Shown one piece after another: positions 50,827 through 63,208 of a stretch of 64,000 nucleotides of DNA (its first letter is position 1; every line of letters begins with the position of its first letter). The stretch comes from Actinokineospora baliensis (GTDB lineage Bacteria; Actinomycetota; Actinomycetes; Mycobacteriales; Pseudonocardiaceae): the NCBI RefSeq assembly GCF_016907695.1, contig NZ_JAFBCK010000001.1, positions 4,390,001 through 4,454,000 on the forward strand, written 5' to 3'. Made by a program: the position numbers and the translations under genes. The notes beneath the pieces were generated by a model. That model saw nothing but the letters and a program-made list of their open reading frames with translations. It was not told where the DNA came from and ran no database searches.

Positions 50827-52215
50827 ATGACCACCATCGACCGCCCGGTCGAGCAGCGGGGAACCGACCTCTCCGTGCCCGGCCCGCAGGGGCAGCTCCT
50901 GCTCGCCGCGCAGGAGGAGACCGAGTCCTCGGCCAGGACCTACCCGCGCAGGCTGCCGATCGCGATCGCGCACGCGCGCGGACCGCACGTCGTCGACGTC
51001 GACGGCAGGCGCTACCTGGACTTCCTGACCGGGGCCGGGGTGCTCGCCCTCGGCCACAACCCGCCGGAGCTGGTCGCCGCGGTGCGCGCCCAGCTCGACG
51101 TGCTCACCCACGGCCTCGACCTGCCCACCCCGGTGCGCGCCGAGTTCGCCCGCCGCCAGCTCGACATGCTGCCCGCGCCGATGCGCGGCAACCGCAAGAT
51201 CCACTTCTGCGGGCCGACCGGGGCCGACGGGGTCGAGGCGGCGATCAAGCTCTGCAAGAAGGCGACCGGGCGGGGCGGGGTGATCACCTTCCAGGGCTCC
51301 TACCACGGTTCCACGCACGCCACGATGTCGTTCACCTCGGAGGCGGCCCCGAAGGAGGGGCTGGCGAACCTGCTGCCCGGCGTGCACTTCAGCCCGTTCG
51401 GCTACTGCCACCGCTGCCCGTTGAGCCTGACCCCGGACCAGTGCGGCACCCGCTGCGCGGCGCTGCTGGAGAACACGCTGCGCGACACCCACGGCGGGGT
51501 GCCCAAGCCCGCCGCGATCCTGCTCGAGCTGGTGCAGGGTGAGGGCGGTGTGGTGCCCGCGCCGGTCGAGTTCGTCCAGCGGGTCGCCGCGCTGGCCGCC
51601 GAGCTGGACATCCCGCTGGTGGTCGACGAGGTGCAGACCGGCTGCGGCCGCACCGGCACCTGGTTCGCCTTCGAGCGCTACGGCATCGAGCCGGACGTGG
51701 TCGTCGCCAGCAAGGGCCTGTCCGGCATGGGCCTGCCGGTGTCGATCATCCTGTACCACCGCAGGCTCGACGGGTGGGCGCCCGGCAGCCACATCGGCAC
51801 CTTCCGCGGCAACAACCTGGCCTTCGCCAGCGCACTGGCCTTCCTGGACGTGGTGGCCCGCGACGACGTGCTCGGCAACGCCCGCCGCGTCGGCGACCAC
51901 CTGCTCGACGGGCTGCGCGCCCTGGCGGTCGACTCGCCGCTGATCGCCGACGTCCGCGGTGTCGGGATGATGCTCGGCCTGGAGATGCGCGGCCTGCCCG
52001 CGGCGGGCGCGAGTGCCACCGAGGTCGCCGCCAGGGTGCAGCGCGCCGCGTTGCGCGCCGGGCTGATCGTGGAGATCGGCGGCCGCGAGGACTGCGTGGT
52101 GCGCATGCTCCCGCCGCTGGACCTCAGCCCCGAGCTGGCCGACCAGGCCCTGGCCGCGCTCGCGAGCGCGGTCCACGCCGTGGCCGCCGAACTGGCCGAG
52201 GAGGCGGGCCGATGA
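50827..52215 (+). CDS. Diaminobutyrate-2-oxoglutarate aminotransferase
   Basis: This 462-residue class III PLP aminotransferase starts at ATG 50827 behind GAGGAG. It contains FLTGAGVLALGHNPPELV, the PLP phosphate-binding region GPTGADGVEAAIKLCKKATGR, VVDEVQTGCGRTG, and the Schiff-base Lys296 in VVASKGLSGMG. The diaminobutyrate transaminase subfamily (EctB-like) is indicated by the FCGPTGADGVEAA and FRGNNLAFASA blocks. It converts aspartate semialdehyde plus glutamate to 2,4-diaminobutyrate. No ectoine synthase or EctA follows, so the product feeds the cluster, with an aspartokinase two genes downstream raising precursor supply. Confidence 0.9.
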   Translation: MTTIDRPVEQRGTDLSVPGPQGQLLLAAQEETESSARTYPRRLPIAIAHARGPHVVDVDGRRYLDFLTGAGVLALGHNPPELVAAVRAQLDVLTHGLDLPTPVRAEFARRQLDMLPAPMRGNRKIHFCGPTGADGVEAAIKLCKKATGRGGVITFQGSYHGSTHATMSFTSEAAPKEGLANLLPGVHFSPFGYCHRCPLSLTPDQCGTRCAALLENTLRDTHGGVPKPAAILLELVQGEGGVVPAPVEFVQRVAALAAELDIPLVVDEVQTGCGRTGTWFAFERYGIEPDVVVASKGLSGMGLPVSIILYHRRLDGWAPGSHIGTFRGNNLAFASALAFLDVVARDDVLGNARRVGDHLLDGLRALAVDSPLIADVRGVGMMLGLEMRGLPAAGASATEVAARVQRAALRAGLIVEIGGREDCVVRMLPPLDLSPELADQALAALASAVHAVAAELAEEAGR

Positions 52216-53072
52216 CCTCGACCCTCCCACGGGCCCACGCGCCGCACGTGCGCCCGCGCCACCTCGCCGCGCCGCCGCGGGTCGGGCTGGTCAACCTGAT
52301 GCCCCGGGCCGCGGAGTTCGAGCGGATGCTCACCCCGCAGTTCGCGGGTGCGGCCCCGTTCGAGGCGGTGTGGCTGCGCGTACCCGGTCGCACCTACCGC
52401 AACGACGACCCGGCCGACCTCGGCCACTACGTCGACCCGGCGGACATGGGCGATCTCGACGCCGTTGTCATCACCGGTGCCGCCGTCGAACACCTGCCGT
52501 TCGAGCAGGTGGGCTTCCTCGGCCACGTCGCGGACGTGCTCGAACACGCGTCCGCTCGGGCCCTGCCGGTGCTCGGCCTGTGCTGGGGCGGCCTCGCCGT
52601 CGGGTACCTGCGCCTGGGGCTGCGCTCGCACGTGCACGAGGTGAAGGTGACCGGGGCGTACGAGACCGACCTGCTGGTCGCCGACCACCCGATCGGCGAC
52701 GGCCTCGACGACCGGTTCTGGACCGCGCACAGCCGCCAAGCCGGTTTCGACGAGCACGACGTCGCCGCCGCCGTCGCCGCGGGCACGGTCCGGGTACTCG
52801 GGCGGGCACCCGCGCCCGCGGGCACCGTGATCGCGGAGTCCACCGACCACGCGCTGCTCATGCACGTCGGACACCCCGAGTACGACGGGGGTCGGATGGC
52901 CTACGAGTACCACCGCGACAGCGCGGCCGGGCCCGTCCCGTTGCCCGCCAACGTGTCCCTCGACGACCCGGTGTGCCGGTGGCGCAGCCACAGCCGCACC
53001 TTCCTGGCCAACTGGGTGGAACTGGTGTACGCCGCCGCGCTCGCGCGTGCCGGGGGCGGTGGTACCCGGTGA
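52212..53072 (+). CDS. MetA-like O/N-acyltransferase
   Basis: This is 286 residues from ATG 52212, overlapping the aminotransferase stop. It belongs to the homoserine O-acyltransferase MetA family: RVGLVNLMPRAAEFERML, VVITGAAVEHLPFEQV, nucleophile Cys124 in LGLCWGG and the catalytic pair His221/Glu223 in GHPEY. Glu93 occupies the place that in MetA enzymes distinguishes acetyl-CoA users (Glu) from succinyl-CoA users (Gly), so acetyl transfer is predicted. Within this operon it may acylate the hydroxylated diaminobutyrate or make O-acyl-homoserine. It is fused to neither partner and is followed by a GTGA-coupled aspartokinase. Confidence 0.82.
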   Translation: MTSTLPRAHAPHVRPRHLAAPPRVGLVNLMPRAAEFERMLTPQFAGAAPFEAVWLRVPGRTYRNDDPADLGHYVDPADMGDLDAVVITGAAVEHLPFEQVGFLGHVADVLEHASARALPVLGLCWGGLAVGYLRLGLRSHVHEVKVTGAYETDLLVADHPIGDGLDDRFWTAHSRQAGFDEHDVAAAVAAGTVRVLGRAPAPAGTVIAESTDHALLMHVGHPEYDGGRMAYEYHRDSAAGPVPLPANVSLDDPVCRWRSHSRTFLANWVELVYAAALARAGGGGTR

Positions 53073-54331
53073 CCGGGCCGGCCGAGTCCGGCCACCCCGA
53101 CGCGGGGCGGGCACCGGGCGGCCAGGGCACGGTGGTGTGGAAGTTCGGCGGCACCTCCGTCGGCGACGTCGACCGGCTGCGCGCCGTGGCGGCCCGGCTG
53201 GTGGCCGCCAACCGCGCTGGCACCAGGGTCGTCGCCGTCCTGTCGGCGATGGGCGGCAGCACGGACGACCTGGTGCGGCAGGCCCACCAGGTCGCCGCGG
53301 TGCCGGAGCCGCGCGAGTTGGACGCGCTGCTCTCGGTCGGGGAGGGCGTCTCGTGCGCGCTGGCCGCGATCGCGGTGCACGAGCTCGGCGGACGCGCGGT
53401 GTCGCTCACCGCGGCCCAAGCGGGCATCTACAGCGACGCGAGCCACGGCAACGCCCGGCTGTTGCGCGTCGACCCGGGGCCCATCACCGCAGAACTCGAC
53501 CGCGGCCGCATCGTGCTCGTCACCGGCTACCAGGCGGTGTCGCCCCGGGGTGATGTCACCACCCTCGGGCGGGGCGGGTCCGACGCGTCGGCGATCGCCG
53601 TGGCCAGCGCGTTGGGGCTGCGCGAGTGCGTCATCTTCACTGACGTACCCGGGGTGTTCACCGCCGATCCCAGGGTGGTGCCCGAGGCGAGCAAGCTGAC
53701 CGACCTCGGCCACGACGAGATGCTGCAGCTCGCCGACTCCGGCGCCAAGGTGCTGCAGACCAGGGCCGTGGAACTGGCCGCGGCGCACGGCATCGACATC
53801 CACGTCCGGTCCAGCCTGTCCGACGAGCCGGGCACCCTGGTCGGCGGTGGGGGCCGGGGCGCCACGGCCGTCGACGGCGGCCGGGTCTCCGGCATCGCCC
53901 ACTTCGGGCACGACCCGATCTTCCACATCCCGGGCACCGGGGCGGGCCCGGTGTCGGCCGCGCTGGCCAAGGCCGGGATCGCGGTCGGCTCGGTCATCGT
54001 CGAGGCGGTCGGGGTGCGGTTCACCGCGCCCGGCGCGGAGACCGCCCGGGTGCTGGCCACGCTCGCCGAGCAGGGCCTACCCGGCACGGTGCGCGACGAC
54101 CTGGGCAGCGTCAGCGTCGTGGGCTCGCTGGCCACCGACCGGGTCGCGGTCGCGGCCACGGTGATGGCCACCCTGCAGGACGAGGGCGTGACCGTGCAGC
54201 TGTTCACCACCTCGCCGAACCGGGTCTCGGCGCACGTGCCCGCCACCGACGTCGCCACCGCGGCCAGGGCGCTGCACCGCGCCTTCGGCCTCGGTGCCGA
54301 CCAGGCGCTGGAGGTGGGCGTCGGTGGCTGA
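53069..54331 (+). CDS. Aspartokinase dedicated to the cluster
   Basis: This is 420 residues from GTG 53069 (GTGA overlap). The kinase part is intact: VVWKFGGTSVGDVDRL, VLSAMGGSTDDL, GRGGSDASAIAVASAL, FTDVPGVFTADPRVV. The C-terminal ACT region is unusual. The regulatory strand-turn segments read GIAHFGHDPIFHIPGTGAG and GSVIVEAVGVRF instead of the common VPDKPG and MIVQN forms, so feedback inhibition by Lys/Thr is probably altered. It phosphorylates aspartate, the first step to aspartate semialdehyde and diaminobutyrate. An aspartate semialdehyde dehydrogenase is not in the window. Confidence 0.9.
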   Translation: MTGPAESGHPDAGRAPGGQGTVVWKFGGTSVGDVDRLRAVAARLVAANRAGTRVVAVLSAMGGSTDDLVRQAHQVAAVPEPRELDALLSVGEGVSCALAAIAVHELGGRAVSLTAAQAGIYSDASHGNARLLRVDPGPITAELDRGRIVLVTGYQAVSPRGDVTTLGRGGSDASAIAVASALGLRECVIFTDVPGVFTADPRVVPEASKLTDLGHDEMLQLADSGAKVLQTRAVELAAAHGIDIHVRSSLSDEPGTLVGGGGRGATAVDGGRVSGIAHFGHDPIFHIPGTGAGPVSAALAKAGIAVGSVIVEAVGVRFTAPGAETARVLATLAEQGLPGTVRDDLGSVSVVGSLATDRVAVAATVMATLQDEGVTVQLFTTSPNRVSAHVPATDVATAARALHRAFGLGADQALEVGVGG

Positions 54332-55644
54332 GCAGAACGCGCCGCGGCGGTTGACCCGCGACCGGGACTTCCTGCGCTTCTGGGGCGGGGAGACGGTGTC
54401 GCTGGCGGGCGCGCAGGTGGCCGAACTCGGCCTGCTGCTCGTCGCGGTGATCACCCTGTCCGCCGGGCCGCTGGAGATCGGCCTGTTCAACGTGGCCCGC
54501 TACAGCCCGATCCTGGTGTCGCTGCTGGTCGGCGTGTGGTTCGACCGGCACCGCAGGCGCCGGGCGCTGATCGCGGCCAACCTGGGCCGGGCCGCGCTGG
54601 TCGCCCTGGTGCCGCTGGCCGCGGCGACCGGGACCCTGACGATCGGCCTGCTCTACGCCATCGGGTTCCTGCTCGGCCTGCTCACCGTGGTCTTCGACGT
54701 CGGCTCGCTGTCGTACGTGCCGAGCCTGGTCGAGCCCACCCAGCTCGCCGAGGCCAACGGGCGCATCCAGACCAGCTACTCGGTCGCCGGGATCGCCGGT
54801 CCCGGCCTGGCTGGCGCGCTGGTCGGGCTGCTCACCGCGCCGTTCGCGCTGCTGGTCACCACCGGCTCCTACCTGGTGTCGGCGCTGAGCATGACCCACA
54901 TCCGCAAGCCGGAACCCCCGCCGCCACCGCCGGAACCGGGTGTCGGGACGCGGGCGATGATCGCCGAGGGCATCCGCGCGGTCTTCGGCGACCGCGTGCT
55001 GCGCAACCTGGCCACCCAGTCGGCGACGTTCAACCTGTTCGAGAACGTCGTCACGACCCTGTTCGCCGTGTACGCGGTGCGCGAGCTCGGGCTCAGCGCG
55101 GGCCAGCTCGGCTTCGTCATCGGGGCCGGTGCCGTGGGTGCGCTCATCGGCGCGGTGACGTGCGCCCGGCTCACCCTCGGCGTCGGTCTCGGCCGGGTGC
55201 TGCTGCTGGCCACCCTGCTGGGCTGCGCGTCCCCCCTGGCGCTGATCGCGCCGGGCGACGCCCAGCCCGCCGCGCTCGCGGTGCTCGCCGTCGGGCTCGC
55301 CGTGCACGGGTACGCGCTCGCGGTGTTCAACGTCAACGCGCTCACCCTGCGCCAGTGCGTCACGCCCGCCCGGCTGCTCGGCCGGATGAACGCCAGCTAC
55401 CGGCTGCTGCTGTTCGGCACCATCCCGCTCGGCGCGCTGCTGGGCGGCGCCCTCGCCGCGGCCTTCGGGCTGCGCACCGGGCTCGTCCTGGGCGTCGTCG
55501 GCCTGATGCTGCCGATGGCCTGGGTGCTCTTCTCGCCGGTCTACCGGCTGCGGGCCATGCCCGCGCCACAACCAGAACCCCCCGCAGTGGCAAGCGATCC
55601 CGGGCGGGAGCCCGCGACCGAAGGAAAGGATCGGGAAACCGGTT

Positions 55645-55655
<11 letters not shown>
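54324..55655 (+). CDS. MFS exporter of the NRPS cluster
   Basis: This is 443 residues from GTG 54324 behind GGAGG, overlapping the aspartokinase by 8 bases. Twelve or so hydrophobic segments and motif A in the form GVWFDRHRRRRALI are visible (about residues 70-83), with FLRFWGGETVSLAGAQV at the start. This is the EntS-like/MFS_3 type common beside siderophore and peptide NRPS genes. It is expected to export the cluster product by proton antiport. Its end overlaps the NRPS start by 11 bases. Confidence 0.88.
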
Positions 55656-59721
<4,066 letters not shown>

Positions 59722-59725
59722 CCAG

Positions 59726-59776
59726 GAACGGCCGTGGAGCCCGGGATCCCTTTGATCTCAGGCTCCACGGTCGTTT
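59726..59776. terminator. Terminator hairpin after the NRPS operon
   Basis: Arms at 59726-59741 and 59761-59776 pair over 14 of 16 positions as Watson-Crick, with the remaining two as G-U. The loop is 19 bases. It begins 5 bp after the NRPS stop and is followed by TCTGA. It separates the operon from the CRISPR array. Confidence 0.75.
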
Positions 59777-59781
59777 CTGAG

Positions 59782-60297
59782 GAAGACGGCCCGCTCGCGC
59801 GGGGAGCACGATCCCGACGCCCGACAGGGCGGTGGGTTCATGGGAACAGCCCCGTCTGCGCGGGGAGGACTGGTTCCGCAGTGTGTGCCGCACGCTGCGT
59901 CCGGGAACAGCCCCGATTGCGCGGGGAGGACCCGCCCGCGTTGCGGCACCTCTACGTGGACAACGGAACAGCCCCGCCTGCGCGGGGAGGAGGTGCGCGC
60001 GATGGACAAGGTGGCCGCCGGGCTAGGAACAGCCCCGCTTGCGCGGGGAGGACCATGAACTTCCCCGGGTTGGACAGCGCGGCGTGGGAACAGCCCCGCT
60101 TGCGCGGGGAGGACTCGGTGACGGCCACGATCCCGTGCCGGGACCGGGGAACAGCCCCGTTTGCGCGGGGAGGACGCCTCGATCGCTGGGCCCCTGTACG
60201 TGGCGTGGGGAACAGCCCCGCTTGCGCGGGGAGGACCCGAATGCAAAGGGGGCTAGCAGTGCGGATGCGGGAACAGCCCCGCTTGCGCGGGGAGGAC
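59782..60297 (-). CRISPR. Type I-E-like CRISPR array, 8 repeats plus one degenerate repeat
   Basis: Eight 28-bp repeats start at 59843, 59904, 59965, 60026, 60087, 60148, 60209 and 60270, with an exact 61-bp period (28-29 bp repeat, 32-33 bp spacer). On the minus strand the repeat reads GTCCTCCCCGCGCAAGC followed by GGGGCTGTTCC. That is the hairpin-forming I-E form (compare E. coli GAGTTCCCCGCGCCAGC). A degenerate copy with seven mismatches lies at 59782-59809. Repeats on the left carry changes while four of the five on the right are identical, so the leader end is on the right and the trailer on the left, transcribed on the minus strand. No cas gene is in the window. Confidence 0.96.
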
Positions 60298-60358
60298 ACT
60301 TCCTGACCAGGGAGGTTATCAGCCGCAGCGGCCATTCCCTTCACTTTCGAAACCCTCC

Positions 60359-61498
60359 TCACCCTGCCGCGATACCCGTGTACTCCTCAGCGAAGCTGGT
60401 CGCCGCCGCGCGGGACGTCGTTATCTGCCGTAGGCGGGCCAACTGGAGGTGGGTGTCGAAGTCGGTTTGATCGGGAGCCACGTGCAGGGTGGTGGTCATG
60501 AAGTGGGAGAACTGCTCCGCTCGCCACACCCGGCGCAGGCTGGTGTCGGAGTAGGCGTCCAGCAAGGCCAGGGATCCGGTGTCGTGCAGGTGGGTGAAGG
60601 CGGCTGCCAGGAGCGTCACATCCGCAGCGGCCAGGTTGAGGCCTTTGGCGCCGGTGGGCGGGACTATGTGGCCCGCGTCGCCCGCTAGGAACAGGTTGCC
60701 GTGGCGGAGGGTGGGGGATACCCAGGCTCTCATGGGTAGGACGGACTTGGCGGTGATGGGGCCCGGGTTCGGGCGGTGGTCGCCGAAGCGGGCTGTCAGT
60801 TCTGCCCAGATGCGGTCGTCGGGCCAGTGGGTTGGGTCGGTGCCGTTGGGGACTTGCAGGTACATGCGGCTCACCGAGGGGGACCGCATGCTCGCCAGGG
60901 CGAAGCCGCGTGGGGAGTGCGCGTACACCAGTTCGTGGTGCATCGGCGGCGCTTCGGCCATGATGCCGAGCCAGGAGTGGGGGAAGGAACGCTCGAAACC
61001 GGTGCCGGGGACCAGTGACCTGGCCACGCCGTGGAAGCCGTCGCAGCCGACCACGTAGTCGCAGGCCAGGGTTCGGTCGCCGTGGTGCACAACCGGACGA
61101 CCATCCACATCGGACACTCCGGAGACCGGGGTGTCGAACAGCAGTGGCAGGTCGTCGGCGATCCGCAGTGCGATGAGGTCTTTGACCACCTCGGTCTGGG
61201 CGTAGATCCACACCCGAGAACCGGTGGTGTCGAAGAAGTCCACCCGGTGTGCGGAACCGTCGAACACCAGGTCGATCCCGTCGTGGGGGAGTCCTTCGCG
61301 CTCCAGTCGATCGGCCGCACCTGCCCGGCGCAGTGTGTCCACTGTGGCCTGTTCGAGGATTCCCGCGCGCTGCCGCTGTTCGACGTGTTCGCGGCCTCGG
61401 CTCTCGAACACCACGGCGTCGATCCCGGCCAGGTGCAGCAGCCTGCCCAGCAGTAACCCGGCCGGGCCCGCGCCGATGATCCCGACCAGCATGCTCAT
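60359..61498 (-). CDS. pobA: 4-Hydroxybenzoate 3-monooxygenase
   Basis: This is 379 residues from ATG 61498; the open frame upstream is a shadow. FAD-binding GIIGAGPAGLLLGRLL is at about residues 5-20, RQRAGILEQATVDTLRRAG and the second FAD motif VVGCDGFHGVARS follow, and GDAGHIVPPTGAKGLNLAAADV (as GDAGH and PPTGAKG) is near 280-300, all diagnostic of PobA. It uses NAD(P)H and O2 to convert 4-hydroxybenzoate to protocatechuate, the substrate of PcaHG encoded upstream in the operon. It overlaps pcaL by four bases (ATGA). It is the last gene before the CRISPR array. Confidence 0.94.
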   Translation of the reverse strand: MSMLVGIIGAGPAGLLLGRLLHLAGIDAVVFESRGREHVEQRQRAGILEQATVDTLRRAGAADRLEREGLPHDGIDLVFDGSAHRVDFFDTTGSRVWIYAQTEVVKDLIALRIADDLPLLFDTPVSGVSDVDGRPVVHHGDRTLACDYVVGCDGFHGVARSLVPGTGFERSFPHSWLGIMAEAPPMHHELVYAHSPRGFALASMRSPSVSRMYLQVPNGTDPTHWPDDRIWAELTARFGDHRPNPGPITAKSVLPMRAWVSPTLRHGNLFLAGDAGHIVPPTGAKGLNLAAADVTLLAAAFTHLHDTGSLALLDAYSDTSLRRVWRAEQFSHFMTTTLHVAPDQTDFDTHLQLARLRQITTSRAAATSFAEEYTGIAAG

Positions 61499-62622
61499 CC
61501 CAGCTCTCGTTGTGCGATGGCGAAGGCCGCGTTCGCGGCGGGAACTCCGCAGTAGATCGCCGACTGGAGCAGGACTTCGCCGATCTCCTCGCGGGTCAGC
61601 CCGTTGGTCAACGCCGCTCGCACGTGCATGGCGAGCTCGTCGTGGTGCCCGAGCGCGACCATCGCCATCAGCGTGATGCAGCTGCGGGTGCGCCGGTCGA
61701 GACCCGGTCGGGTCCAGATCTCGCCCCACGCGTACCGGGTGATCAGGTCCTGGAACGGTGCGGTGAACGGGGTCGTCGCCGCGATCGCGCGGTCCACGTG
61801 GGCGTCGCCGAGGACTTCGCGCCGAACCCGCATCCCAGCGGAAGTAGTTGTCTCGCCGAGGAAAGCCAGCAGCGCCGCGGTCACCGCGTCTGGCTGGTCG
61901 ACTCCCGCGAGGTGTGCGGCGCCACTGATCTCGGTCAGGTTCGAGTTCGGGATCCCGTCGACCAGTTCACGCGCCCGCTCGGGAGGTGTCGCCGGATCGG
62001 CTCTGCCCGCCACGACCAGGGTGGGCGCCTGGATCTCCGACAACCGGTCGCGAATGTCGAATGTGGACAACGCGTCGCAACACGCGGCATAGCCCGAGGA
62101 GTCCACAGTGGTCAGATCCTCGACAAGTCGTGCGCCGAGCGGAGACCGCGCCGTCCCGGGGTCGGCGAACCACCGCGCCAAAGTCGGCTCCACAAGGGAC
62201 GAAATGCCCTCGGTGCGCACGAAATCCGCTCGATCCCGCCACTGCTGCGCATCGCCGAATCGGGCTGCCGTGCACACCAACACCAAGCGGCCCAGCCGTT
62301 CCGGTGCCAACAAAGCCAAAGTGGACCCGATGGCGCCGCTGATCGAGATACCAGCGTAGTCAAACCGGCTCCACCCCAACGAATCCGCCATCTGGAGCAC
62401 CAGATGCGCCAGATCCTCCATAGTGGACCCGGCAGGAAGTGGCGGCGTGCCACCGTGTCCTGGCAGCTCGAACCGGGCGATCCGCCACCTCCGCGCCAAA
62501 GCGGGCATCTGCGGGTCCCACACCGCCGACGTCGTACCCACCGACGGGCCCAGGATCAGCGGTGGCCCCTCGGCGGGGCCATCGAGCCGGTACCGCAGCG
62601 ACAGGGGTTCAGCGGAAGTCAA
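61495..62622 (-). CDS. pcaL: Fused 3-oxoadipate enol-lactonase / 4-carboxymuconolactone decarboxylase
   Basis: This is 375 residues with a probable TTG start at 62622 inside the pcaG stop region. Residues about 1-245 are an alpha/beta-hydrolase with nucleophile motif GISISG and a late His in SGAAHLAGV (PcaD part). Residues about 255-375 are the carboxymuconolactone decarboxylase (PcaC part): WGEIWTRPGLDRRTRSCITLMAMVALGHHDEL with GLTREEIGEVLLQSAIYCGVPAA. The fusion is typical of actinobacteria. Together they turn 4-carboxymuconolactone into 3-oxoadipate. The cycloisomerase that supplies the substrate (PcaB) is not encoded between pcaG and this gene. Confidence 0.94.
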   Translation of the reverse strand: MTSAEPLSLRYRLDGPAEGPPLILGPSVGTTSAVWDPQMPALARRWRIARFELPGHGGTPPLPAGSTMEDLAHLVLQMADSLGWSRFDYAGISISGAIGSTLALLAPERLGRLVLVCTAARFGDAQQWRDRADFVRTEGISSLVEPTLARWFADPGTARSPLGARLVEDLTTVDSSGYAACCDALSTFDIRDRLSEIQAPTLVVAGRADPATPPERARELVDGIPNSNLTEISGAAHLAGVDQPDAVTAALLAFLGETTTSAGMRVRREVLGDAHVDRAIAATTPFTAPFQDLITRYAWGEIWTRPGLDRRTRSCITLMAMVALGHHDELAMHVRAALTNGLTREEIGEVLLQSAIYCGVPAANAAFAIAQRELG

Positions 62623-63208
62623 AGAACACCGTCTCCTCCTCGCCCTGCAGCCGGATGTCGAACCGGTACACACCAGCGCGTTCCCGCCGCGCGAGCAGCG
62701 TCGCCAGCCGACTGTCGGGCAGGTCCGGGAACTGTGCCCGCAAGCCGTCGGCGTGCTCGGGCAGGTACACCCGGGTGTGCAGGTGGTGCAGCAGTCCGCG
62801 GGCGAACACGGCGACCGCCAAGTACGGGACCGCGCCGGGCCGGTGCGGTCCGGGCGCGACGGTGCGCACAGCCCAGTGCCCGTCGGCGTCGGTCGGCACC
62901 CGGCCGAAACCGGTGAACGCCGTGCCGTCGCGGCCGATCACCTCACCGGTCACCTGGTCGTGCCGCAGCGAACCGGGGGCGCCGGTGAGCGACCCGTCCC
63001 GGTCGGCCTGCCAGATCTCCACCAGCGCGTCCGGGATCGGGACCTCGGCGCCGTCGAACACCTGCCCGTGCACGGTGATCGGGTCGGGGTCGCCGTCCAC
63101 GGCGATGCGAGCGCCACCGGCGAAGGGCAGCGCGTACCCGAAGAACGGGCCCACGGTCTGCGCCGGGGTCGGTGGGAGCGAGTGGGAACGCGGTGCGGAA
63201 GGGGTCAT
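62609..63208 (-). CDS. pcaG: Protocatechuate 3,4-dioxygenase alpha subunit
   Basis: This is 199 residues from ATG 63208, overlapping pcaH by four bases. It shows the intradiol dioxygenase fold (TPAQTVGPFFGYALPF at the start, VHGQVFDGAEVPIPDALVEIWQAD, HLHTRVYLPEHADGL), but the iron ligands sit in the beta subunit, as usual. With PcaH it cleaves protocatechuate to 3-carboxy-cis,cis-muconate. The alpha start overlapping the beta stop ensures equal synthesis of the two chains. Confidence 0.96.
   Translation of the reverse strand: MTPSAPRSHSLPPTPAQTVGPFFGYALPFAGGARIAVDGDPDPITVHGQVFDGAEVPIPDALVEIWQADRDGSLTGAPGSLRHDQVTGEVIGRDGTAFTGFGRVPTDADGHWAVRTVAPGPHRPGAVPYLAVAVFARGLLHHLHTRVYLPEHADGLRAQFPDLPDSRLATLLARRERAGVYRFDIRLQGEEETVFFDFR

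Noticed and set aside
50827..52215. Ectoine pathway membership of the diaminobutyrate aminotransferase
   Set aside because: No ectA, ectC or ectD is adjacent; the operon context is N-hydroxylation and NRPS.
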